64,000 bases of DNA from Diphasiastrum complanatum (taxonomy: Eukaryota; Streptophyta; Lycopodiopsida; Lycopodiales; Lycopodiaceae), in NCBI GenBank assembly GCA_029204225.1, contig CM055111.1, positions 13,268,697 to 13,332,696 of the forward strand. The letters are read 5' to 3'. The notes beneath the pieces are model-generated. The model was given only the letters and a program-made list of their open reading frames with translations, did not search any database and was not told where the DNA came from. The stretch's first letter is position 1, and every line of letters starts with the position of its first letter. The translations under genes and the position numbers were made by a program. Positions 23,548-32,427 of this stretch are shown one piece after another.

Positions 23548-23676
23548 TGTGATGCATGCCATACAGCTCCAGAACTACCTATCTTTTATAGTCTTGTACC
23601 ATCTACCAATATCTATATATCCTTCCATTTTATATCCCACAAACCAAGCTAATTATTTCCTATCCAACTTGGAGCA
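23548..23676 (-). repeat. About 130-bp direct repeat downstream of YSL exons (left arm)
   Basis: It matches 25091-25216 in the same orientation (GCATGCCATACAGCT, ending CTTGGAGCACA). The pair brackets the YSL 5' fragment. The right-arm equivalents are 44166-44292 and 42631-42757. Confidence 0.85.
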
Positions 23677-24052
23677 CAAATTTCTTGGATATTTGTATCT
23701 AATAATCTCATTCAAATGGTCTGAATTTTCAAGTTTATGACATTAAACCAAGATTATTATGCTAGTATGTGTCCACAAACCTCAAGGTTCCAAAACTCAG
23801 CTACCTCAAATTTCTAATTAAAAACCAAGTACTTTAACATACTTACCCCCTTCCATCACAAATTACTAGGATATTATGCTAGTATGCCATATACAAACCT
23901 ATTGGTCTAATCTATAAACTGATCATAAACCAAGTTTGATACTTATGCATGTTAATCAATTTCTCTACTCCCTCTCCTTGCCTCATGAAATCACTAGCTA
24001 CGACTAATTTAACAAATCAACTGATGAGCCACAAAGTGTGTAATAACCTAAC

Positions 24053-24926
24053 CTTTCGGAGAGGAACAAGCACCAAGACGCCAAGGAAACTGACGGTGAA
24101 GAGAAATGCAATGATCCATCCCAGCGAAAGTTTGTTGACATCATCTGCGTGATTTCTAGGATAGTCTGGTCCAATGCGGTTGTAGGTTTTTGGGTCCAGG
24201 CCCAGCATATACGACCCGAATCCTCCTGGGAGGGTAACGTATATACAGGAAGAAAGTTCGGTCACCACGCACAAATCGAATCAATGCAGAAGAAAGTACG
24301 CTACACTAGTCTGTCAAATTTAGACTTGATCATTCAAGCATATTACCACTGAAAGCCAGGCCATAGCACGCAACCACGCAGGTTTGAATGACAGTGTTCT
24401 CCTGTCGAGTGAAGGGTTTGCTCGAAAACCCCAGGTTGGACGTGATTGCGATCCATGATCGAATGAAAAAATATCCAAGCAATCCAGCGGACACATTCAG
24501 CGATGGGATGACTCCCACTGTCAGGCTCAGTTTGTGGGTTATGATGGAGAAGAAACCTCCTAGCACCACGCTTACAACTAGCGACCTGATGGTGATTTGT
24601 TCCCACCAAGGAGGCACTGCAGTTTCAGCACATTCCTCCACAGAGAACTGCTCATCGCCCTTCCCATTAAGTCCACTGGTGAGCTGCTTGGAGCTGTCAG
24701 CATGCTGCCACTGCCCATCCGATCCGCCTTTCTTGTTGACGTATTTTAACCCATCCTTTGCATCCTTATCATCATAATGATAATGATAATCATTCAGGTT
24801 TTTTACATCTGCCTCTGCCCTGGCCGTTCCCCGCGATTGCGAGAACTGGTGAACATCCTTTGTGCGATGCCCACCACCCTCCAGTTCCATATTGCTGTTT
24901 TGCATCTCAACCGCCATCAAGCTCAT
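24053..24926 (-). pseudogene. YSL-type transporter, exons 1-2 only (left-arm copy)
   Basis: Exon 1 is 24926-24347 (193 codons plus one base) and exon 2 is 24225-24053. The donor AGTG|GTAATA and acceptor CTCCCAG|GAGG join in phase to give SGGFGSYMLGL. The product would be 251 residues: a polar, His/Asp-rich N-terminus of about 104 residues, then AVPPWWEQITIRSL, a first membrane segment (about 117-130), SLTVGVIPSLNVSAGLLGYF, KPFTRQENTVIQTC, GFGSYMLGLDPKTY and a further membrane segment ending LVPLRK. These are hallmark YSL N-terminal motifs. The N-terminus is longer than I expect for angiosperm YSLs. A GT donor follows exon 2, but no later exons are found nearby: 23110-24050 is non-coding. It is a truncated gene, although exons 1-2 themselves are intact. 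The 3' part exists only at 15170-15907. Confidence 0.85.
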
Positions 24927-25090
24927 GAAAATTTACTGAAAGCAAGATATAGTCAGAAGCTGCTGCTTGTATTGATCAGTCACTAACTCCTCCTCTTTCG
25001 ATCATGCTCATGCGTTGGGCTGAGGCTGATCATTCCTCCGCACCCAGTTAAATGAGTGTAATTAGCGCTCATGTGGAGCACTCACCACAT

Positions 25091-25216
25091 GCATGCCATA
25101 CAGCTGCAGAACTACCTATCTTTTATAGTCTTGTACCATCTATCAATATATATATATCCTTCCATTTTATATCCCACAAACCAAGCTAATTAATTCCTAT
25201 CCAACTTGGAGCACAC
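25091..25216 (-). repeat. About 130-bp direct repeat upstream of YSL exon 1 (left arm)
   Basis: Partner of 23548-23676. It contains a TATATATATAT run and a TTTTATA motif about 200 bp upstream of the YSL start, so this copy may be the original promoter segment. Confidence 0.8.
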
Positions 25217-25236
25217 TATAGATAGGTGGATTGTTA

Positions 25237-25519
25237 TAACCTTTCTAAAATATAAACCGGCAAACGGCAAAGTATATCCATGGATTTTATAGTATGCCTA
25301 CCTAGGACCTAGAAAGGTGATGATGACAAATGAGTCATAGTTGATCATTTGACCATAATGGCTCACTTTGTTTTGACCAAAACAATTATTATAGCACTAG
25401 AATTAGCAAGGTTGTTCATAGACATGCTATTTTTATTATGTTACAATCATCTTTTTGGCACAATCAATGACCAAAATAATAAGTTTGATGGGGAATTTTG
25501 GAGAGCACTATTCCATCAC
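25237..25519 (+). pseudogene. Old Ty3/gypsy integrase core, 5' part (interrupted by younger gypsy)
   Basis: From about 25349 the frame reads MAHFVLTKT, LARLFIDMLF and NNKFDGEFWRALFHH, the chromovirus integrase core around the second catalytic Asp (normally SDRDxxF, here degraded). Reading resumes across the young element at 29555 with LHTKLNMSTTGHPQ, so the two pieces were once continuous. Stops lie upstream of 25349. Confidence 0.75.
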
Positions 25520-25627
25520 TGTTGCGCCGGCGCCTCAAAGGGCGCTGGGACTTGAGCGGTTTCCCCAACACGCGCTTAAGTCTAACATTCATCCATCATG
25601 CACTTACATAAAAGCCAACTCAGAAAC
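25520..25627 (-). repeat. 3' LTR remnant of younger gypsy (terminal 108 bp)
   Basis: It matches 28638-28745 in the same orientation: TGTTG(C/T)GCCGGCGCCTC through CTCAGAAAC. Similarity ends at 25627, where pol sequence begins. Confidence 0.9.
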
Positions 25628-27990
25628 CTTCACTTGTTGACATGTCGGGCATGTTTGTACATAGGATTCAACGTCTGCCCACATACTTGGCCAATAGAAG
25701 CCTCTTTTGAGAAGTTCATACATGCGATTCACCCCTGGATGCCCGGCGGCTAGCACGTCATGATGTTCTCGCAAGACTTTCTTCCTCAGGTTGATGTTGT
25801 CTGGGACATATACTCTGCGTTGTTTATAAACAACCATTTGATCTTTCCAAGTAAAATGTTTATGAGGCTTTCCCAGCTGGAATTCGATCATTAAGTCCTT
25901 CGCCAACGCATCTACACCATAATTCTCTCTGATTTTTTGGAGTAGGCCAGTCACCTGAGTTGTCACTGTTGCCATCAAGTGTTCCTGTCTACTTAGTGCG
26001 TCCGCCACCACATTGTTCTTTCCCGCCGTGTGTAAAATGTCTATATTGAATTTTGAGAGAAATTTTTGCCATCGCATTTGCTTTGGCGTGAGCATATCTT
26101 GGGATGAGAAGTACTTGAGTGATACATTATCAGTGAACGTCTTAAAGGGTTTTCCTGCCACATAATGTCTCCAATGCTCCACTGCTTGGACTACTGCGAC
26201 CATTTCTTTTTCATGAGTTGGCCATCGTCGCTCTACGTCACTCAATTTCTTTGAAAAATATGCAACAGGTTTTCCATCTTGCATCAGCACGGCCCCAATA
26301 GCAAAGTTCGACACATCTGTATGTATTTCAAAAGGTTTGCTAAAGTCCGGTAAGGCAAGGATGGGTTCTTGAGTGATCCGTCATTTTAGTTCTTGGAACG
26401 CTGCTTCACATTCCGGTGTCCATGTCATCTTCAGATGAGTCTTGGTCTGCTCCAACAGTGGTGCCACAATTTTGCTAAATGCCTCAATGAATCTCCTATA
26501 AAAGTTACATAAGCCCACAAAGGATTTGATGCCATGAACAGTTTTAGGTGCTAGCCAATCCAAGATAGCCTTGATCTTCTTAGGATCCATTCGAATCTGT
26601 CCGTGGCCTATAACATGTCCAAGGAAGTCAACTTCCTCCACCACAAACTCACATTTCTCTCTTTTTGCGAACAAGCAGTTCCTCCTCAATCGTTGGAGAA
26701 CTGTCCTTAAATGTTGAATGTGATCTTTAAGGTTCCGGCTAAATACTAATATGTCATCAATGTACACAATGACGAATTCATCCAGGCAGTCTTGAAATAT
26801 ATTGTTCATCAACGTGCAAAAAGTGGCTGGTGCGTTTGTTAGACCGAATGGCATCACCAGGAACTCGTGACTTCCGTACCACGTTCGAAACGCCGTTTTG
26901 TGCTCATCACCTTTAGCTATTCGAATTTGATGATATCCAGATCTGAGATCTATTCGGCTAAAGTATTTGGCATGTTTGAGTTGGTCGAATAGGTCATCAA
27001 TTCTAGGCATGGGGTACTTGTTCTTGATGGTACTCTTGTTAAGCATGCGATAATCCACACACATTCGAAGAGTTTTGTCTGCCTTTTCCACGAACAACAC
27101 TGGGGCTCCAAAAGGTGAAGCGCTAGGTCTAATAAAACCTTTGTCCATCAATTCACCAAGTTGTCATTTCAGTTCCGCCAACTCTTCTTGTGACATTCTG
27201 TAGGGTGCTCGTGAAGTTGGCTCTGTTCCTGGTACCAACTCAATTTTATGGTCCACTGGTCTTCGAGGAGGTAGCTTAGCTGGGAGTTCCTCCGGGAATA
27301 CATCGCTAAATTCTTCTAACAGATTTGCCACTTCTTTTGGCAAGTTTTCTTGTCGCACGCTTTTCCCTTCTGGGACTTCTCGACAGATGCAAAGAAAGCA
27401 CTTTGACCTTTTCCCTTTCGCCATTCTTTTCATCACTAATGCTGCAACCAGATTTTGTTCAATATCGGTATCCTTAGCATTTCCTCCGGGCAGGGCTTTT
27501 GTCACACAGATTTGTCCCTTATAATCCAAGAGGACCAAGTTTGAGCTCCTACCCAAAACTGCGATACAGTGTTCATTTAACCAAGGGAGGCCCAAAATCA
27601 CATCAAAGGCATCCATCTCTAAAATCACAAAGCTAAGTTTAGCCTTCCATCTTCCAATCTGCACCGGGATGTTCAATGTCGCTTTGTCTGCATCTAGTGC
27701 TCCCTTCGCTGTTTCTACCTTGAGAGTAGATGTAACATTCCTGGTCGGCAAGCCGAATTGTTCCACTACGCTCCTTGAGATATAGTTATGTGAAGCTCCG
27801 GAGTCGATCATGAAATCTGACTTCCTCCTCGCGATCTTTCCTGATAAGAATAACAATCTTGAACCAATCTTGGGGGTTGCCCCATGGAAGTTCCTTTCCA
27901 TACTTGTGCGTCGTCCACTCATAAATGTAAGCTCCTCTCGCAACTCCCAACTAGATCAGATCACCTGGATCAAAAGAAGTAGTCAGGGAT
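25628..27990 (-). pseudogene. Ty3/gypsy pol: protease, RT, RNase H, integrase zinc domain
   Basis: Reading on minus: protease about 27860-27480 with FMIDSGASHNYIS and VILGLPWL; RT 27151-26500 with [35 protein letters not shown] and the catalytic [10 protein letters not shown]; RNase H 26314-25980 with DNVSLKYFSSQ and NNVVADALSRQ; integrase HHCC zinc module 25790-25640 (EHHD, GHPG, CPTC). The enzyme set would copy and integrate the element. Two in-frame TGA codons break it: one at about 27161 between the protease and RT frames and one at about 26380 between RT and RNase H. No frameshift is needed otherwise. The integrase DDE core is deleted at 25627. Confidence 0.9.
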
Positions 27991-28154
27991 AATTCAGGTC
28001 TAGGCAAGCACACCACAAACGAACATACTAACCAAAGCTAAACAGAGGATCCCTCTCAAGTCACATTCCCCTTGAGACCGGACGTAGGATCTTTGCCTAG
28101 CCGCGCCCACACAAATCTATCACAGAATTAGTCCACGGGGAAACATCCATCCAA

Positions 28155-28560
28155 CCATCTGTGCTTTCACCATTAAGCAGCACATTGCCTCAGTCACGCC
28201 CAACCACTTTTTGGTCGATAGCCCTTATAGCTAAACGATCGGCAGCTATCCCGCACCGGCAGCTAACCACCCGTGCTTTACACCCGAATTCGAGCAACAT
28301 CTCTGTATCAATGGTTAACCCGTACAGTTCGAATATGTCGCCCCACACCCCACAAGGTACAGACCGTGCTTTCACCTACCTAGGCAGCACTTTGCCTCAT
28401 CCGTCCTACATGCAGACAGCGCCAGGCCCAAACCGCGAGAACTGACCGTGCTTACACCTCGAGGGCAGCACTTTGACTCATCAAGTCCCCCATTCTGCCG
28501 ACCACCCCGACCGTGGACGCACCCGTGCTTACACTGTGGGAAGCACCTTGCGCAACGGTT
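28155..28560 (-). repeat. Leader array of five diverged repeats in younger gypsy
   Basis: On the plus strand CCGTGCTT(T)ACACC, then GGCAGCACTTTGCCTCAT, recurs at about 28161, 28271, 28371, 28447 and 28526, spaced about 75-110 bp. It lies between the PBS and the protease, where gag would normally be. Frames in it are fortuitous. Confidence 0.7.
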
Positions 28561-28619
28561 GTCCTGACAAATCCCAAAAACGTGGCCATCCCTGTGAGAC
28601 TTGCGTAGCTGACCGGCTA

Positions 28620-28635
28620 GTCGGCTCTGATACCA
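28620..28635 (-). other. Primer binding site of younger gypsy
   Basis: On minus TGGTATCAGAGCCGAC follows the 5' LTR after a 2-bp gap. It fits initiator tRNA-Met. Confidence 0.9.
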
Positions 28636-28637
28636 CA

Positions 28638-29554
28638 TGTTGTGCCGGCGCCTCAAAGGGCGCTGGGACTTGAGCGGTTTCCCCAACACGCGCTTAAGTC
28701 TAACATTCATCCATCATGCACTTACATAAAAGACAATTCAGAAACGTAACAAGCTTAACCATCAGACTTAAGAAAACTGGAATCCCAACCAACCCGAAAG
28801 CCAACTCAGAATCCGTCCCCAAAAGGTAACCAACGGCAAAGACAAGCCACACATGAAACCTAAGGCATAGTGGTCGCCAAACTGACCAATTGGCATAGCG
28901 GCAAGCCCCATGTCGATGACAGGGACCCTTAGGCGCCAGCGACGCAAAAAGGTTGTAGTAAGGGTCCTTCCACTTGGACCAGTCCCGAAGGCGAAACCGA
29001 AATGGTAATCATCCCCAAGGATCAACTTTATTAGATTTGGAAGAGGTTACATTCATACATAGACTGACCGGTCTCGGGGCCACCAACACGTGCTGGGCAT
29101 TGTGCCTGGCTCGTGCTGGTAGAGGGAGCTGAGACCTGGCGACTGGATTCCTGGCGCTGGTTGAGCTGCCCAAGTTTCTGTCTGCCGGACTCCCCCTATA
29201 GTTCTGCTGTGATTCGGCGCACCCCCTCTGTTCTGAAACATAGTGCTTTCTGGTAAAGCACGCTTTTTGGGACTTAGTTTTTATTTTGTTGATTAAGCCT
29301 GGCAAGCCTGGCAGAATCAGTCTGGCTCCCGGACATGGGTCCCGGGAGCCGTTCCGGTGGCAGAATCAACTTGCTTCCTGACTAGGCCATGACTCGAGCT
29401 CCAGAGCTAGCTCATGACTTGTGACTACTTGACTGGCTCACCACAGGTCGGAGGCTCAGTCCTTGACGTTCTAACTTGCTCTGGGACCTTAGGGAGTGTC
29501 ACCCCTTAGAGTCTTACAGGGCACGTTGGGTGCACCTGAGTCAACTTTACAACA
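28638..29554 (-). repeat. 5' LTR of younger gypsy, 917 bp
   Basis: On minus it begins TGTTGTAAAG and ends GGCACAACA (TGTTG...CAACA termini). It matches 41422-42326 in inverted orientation. GC content is clearly higher than in the surroundings. Short frames inside are shadows. Confidence 0.9.
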
Positions 29555-30503
29555 ATCACCTCCATACCAAATTGAATATGAGTACAACAGGCCATCCACA
29601 ATATCTACAACTAGACTTTCAAACAAAAAGGGGAAAGCAAACGATAGAGGATATGCTTAGAGCATACATCAGCCAAAAGCAAATTAATTGGGAAGAATAG
29701 TCTTCGATAGTAGAGTTTTCTTATAATAATCCTAGACATTCAGCTACGGAATACAGACTGTTTATGTTGATGTATGGTTTTCAGCCATGTTCACCCAGAG
29801 ACGAAGGGTTCAAGCATGAAAAAGTTGAATTAGGCGAATAGAAGACCTAAACCAGATGGTAGAACATGGTAAAAGAAGCGTGAAGCAAGTTGCTTAGGAT
29901 CGAGCAAAACATTGTGTGAATTTGCACAATGGGACATTCAGCTTCATCTTTTTTAAAATTTCAGCTGACTCTAGAATTCTAAAAAAGAGAGTGTGTGCCA
30001 AGTCATCTCCTAGGTATTGTGGTCCTTGTACCATTATTAGAAGAATACAATGAGCTAGAACTTCCAAACAATACTAAAGACCAGCTAGTATTTCATGTTA
30101 GCCAATACAGAGGCCCATAAATTCTCATCAACGTCCACATGAACCAGAAAGCATTCTTAATTATAGGGAGATGAAATATTACACTCCATATAAAAAATAT
30201 TCGGTTAAGTGGAAGGATCTACCTGTTGAGAATTTCACTTTAGAGAGAGGTAGTGCTCCTTGCAAACTATTTTCAGATTTGGTCGTAGAGGACCAAGCCT
30301 GGATCTCAAGGAGGAGGGAGTATTATGAGACCATAACTTGGGCTGATCCAAGGGATCCATTAGGTGTAACAAATCACTATAGAGCAAAGGGTAGTGTGAG
30401 AGATTTGCATGCATGCATACTTGGCAATAGGTATGAGGGCCAGTTTTGTCCCACAAGTCATATGCTTGACAATATCAAGGTCAAACAGTTGAATAGCAAT
30501 TAA
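29555..30503 (+). pseudogene. Old Ty3/gypsy integrase C-terminus and chromodomain-like tail
   Basis: This continues the integrase broken at 25519: LHTKLNMSTTGHPQ, QTIEDMLRAY (family HPQTDGQTE...TIEDML), then multiply stopped sequence through about 30110 that corresponds to the GKNVFLKIS...VFHVSQ region kept open in the 49450-51195 copy. It ends with an open segment 30171-30503 containing YSVKWKDLPVENFTLERGS, a chromodomain-like stretch (family YLVKWKGLPxExATWE), and a non-family extension rich in charged residues. Chromodomains in such elements help target insertion to chromatin. Several stops make this dead. Confidence 0.75.
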
Positions 30504-31110
30504 ATGGGACTCTCCACACAATAGTAAATATATGCATGTAGCATGGACAATAGGTGATAGTTAGGATTCCCATACAAACTCACACTAGTCTAGGAGGGAC
30601 ACTTTCTAAAAGAGAATGCATTGGGTGTTCAAGACTAGCTTTGTCTTCCTGTGGTTTCTCTCAACTAACAAAACACATTGTAATAGTTGATGTAGAATTG
30701 TTGGATGGTGCCTTGCCCAAAGAGATGAGCATATAATATTCAATGTTTTTAAATAATTTTAGGGTGGAAATCACATTAGTCAGTTGATTATATGACACCA
30801 ACTTATTGTTTTTAGATTATTCATGACATAGGTCTTATAGAATGAATTGAATGCATTAAGAGTAATTGATAGAGGATGTTGAGCTTAGTACACAAACATC
30901 CAAATCACTTATGGAAAACATAGAAATCACTACAAATTTTGGTGATTCCCATGACAGTGGAGAAGTGGCTCGTTTGGATGGTAAGAGAGGTAGAAAGAAG
31001 TCAAAACTAGTTGATGAGATAGGTAATGTGCCTTTCACATTCCATTTGGATATTATGTTTTTAAATACTCCCAATGGTCTCCTTGTGTTGAAAATGCCAC
31101 ATTGAGCCAT
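30504..31110 (+). repeat. Gypsy 3' module (shared with unit A)
   Basis: This shares the GGACTCTCCACACA, GAGGGACACTTTCTA and GATGGTGCCTTGCCCAAAGA phrases with 17520-18250, 53870-54590, 61540-62050 and 49445-49860. An open 79-codon frame at 30866-31105 has a basic patch (LDGKRGRKKSK). It belongs to no family I recognise. Confidence 0.6.
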
Positions 31111-31260
31111 TCAAACTAAAACAAAGGTTGTTTGTGAAATGTGTATTCAAATATTATGGGTACTTAATGGAAAGGGTAAAAGCCCTTTGACAAATGTAGG
31201 TTCTTTTTTCATTGGTTCATCCATGTTGTGTGTTTCGATGAAATGCTGCCCTGTGCACAA

Positions 31261-31426
31261 GAATCAATGCAGAAGAAAGTATGCTACACTAGTCTGTCCA
31301 ATTCAGATTTGATCATTCAAGGATATTACCACTGAAAGCCAGGCCATAGCACGCAACCACACAGGTTTGAATGATAGTGTTCTACTGTCGAGTGAAGGGT
31401 TTGCTCGAAAACCCTAGCTTGGACGT
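31261..31426 (-). pseudogene. 166-bp scrap of YSL exon 1 end and intron 1
   Basis: It matches 24278-24443 in the same orientation: the last about 97 bp of exon 1 plus the start of the intron, with about ten substitutions. The flanks differ from the YSL locus on both sides. This is a stand-alone fragment between gypsy 3' material and the next copia LTR. Confidence 0.85.
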
Positions 31427-31614
31427 ATCACATAAAGACACATAGTCTAATAGTTCGTACATTAGCTTACGGACCATAGGTCCTTTAACTACTGTTGACG
31501 TGGCTTATTGTTTAACATTCTCACTTGATCATGAATTGTCCGGATCAGATCTTGATCACAATGAGATATTTAACACACATTAACATGGCACACAGTCTAG
31601 TTTAGCATATGCAT
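31427..31614. other. Short spacer
   Basis: I see nothing in it besides AT-rich unique sequence immediately before the copia LTR. Confidence 0.4.
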
Positions 31615-32380
31615 TGTTGGAAATTTGTGAACTTCGGAAACTTTCGGCATTCATGCGAAGCTTTCGGGAATTTCGGCATTCCTCTCTCTTCGGCTTTTTC
31701 AGTATTTAGCGAAGCCTTCAAAATTTATGAAGCCTTCACAATTTACGAAGCCTTCGGGATTTTGCAAAGACTTTGGCATTTCTATCATTGCAGCACTTTC
31801 TCTTAGTTCGGGTTTTTCGCTTCGACCTTCGCTTTTTAGCAGAGCCAATTTTGACAGTTGGGTCCTTTGGGATTTTGTTGCATTTGTCATAGTTTTTGGA
31901 GTTTTCGCATTTTTGCCAGAACGTGAAAACAAAACCAGAGCATGAATGGATGATGCAGAAAAGCAAAATGGACAAAGACAACTAAGTAGAAGTAATTAGA
32001 TTTAGGATGTTCTTTTAATCTACATGAGCTTAGATCAGTTTCTTTGAAATTCTCTATATATAGGATTAACAAGAGACAGACTAATAGTAGTTAGTATAGC
32101 ATACTAGCTGTTTGCAAGAGAGAGGAGCTCTCTTGTCGTGATGCGCTGTTTGAGATCCAAACAGTGCACAAGTTTTGTTGTAAATCTGTAATTCAGATGA
32201 TAGAAATGCAAGAGTGCATTAGATGCAGTAATCTGTAAGTTTTATGTCCGATTGATTCATTTTCTCTTCCGCCCATTATTTCCATGCACTAAATCTATAA
32301 TTGTAGTCTACCATATGTTGCAGTAGTAGAAACTAGATAATTCTTCTTTCTACATTTGAGCTTCCGCAAATTTTCTTTCA
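31615..32380 (+). repeat. LTR1 of copia element (complete, 766 bp)
   Basis: It starts TGTTGGAAATTTGTG and ends TTTCTTTCA just before the PBS. Its first about 330 bp are rich in the phrase CTTCGG/GCCTTCG. A TATATATAGG motif lies near 32055. Confidence 0.9.
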
Positions 32381-32381
32381 G

Positions 32382-32393
32382 TGGTATCAGAGC
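32382..32393 (+). other. Primer binding site (initiator tRNA-Met)
   Basis: TGGTATCAGAGC one base after LTR1. Confidence 0.9.
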
Positions 32394-32427
32394 AGGTTCT
32401 TGGAGTGGAACTCCAAGACAGGCCAGA

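Larger units (their letters stand above)
25520..29554 (-). mobile_element. Younger Ty3/gypsy element inserted in the old integrase; gag-less, 3'-deleted
   Basis: Minus-strand order: complete 5' LTR (29554-28638), PBS (28635-28620), repeat-rich leader, protease-RT-RNase H-integrase N-terminus, then an abrupt join to the last 108 bp of the 3' LTR (25627-25520). The 5-bp target duplication ATCAC is at 25515-25519 and 29555-29559. The gag coding region is absent, and a deletion removed the integrase core through most of the 3' LTR. The right-arm relative at 41340-42326 keeps the full 3' LTR. Confidence 0.9.

Noticed and set aside
24053-24926. Calling the YSL 5' fragments functional genes
   Set aside because: Only two exons and about 251 of roughly 650-700 expected residues are present, with no downstream exons within several kb.
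28161-28710. Arg/Cys-rich frames in the gypsy leader
   Set aside because: They derive from the GC-rich repeat array on both strands, with no gag or zinc-knuckle pattern.
29009-29305. Frames in the gypsy LTR (also 41607-42264)
   Set aside because: LTR DNA; no retroviral or host domain, and frames overlap on both strands.
31699-31981. Lys/Arg-rich and Phe/Ser-rich frames in the copia LTRs
   Set aside because: They lie entirely inside LTR sequence rich in CTTCGG, occur on both strands, and recur only because the LTR recurs (35328-35610).
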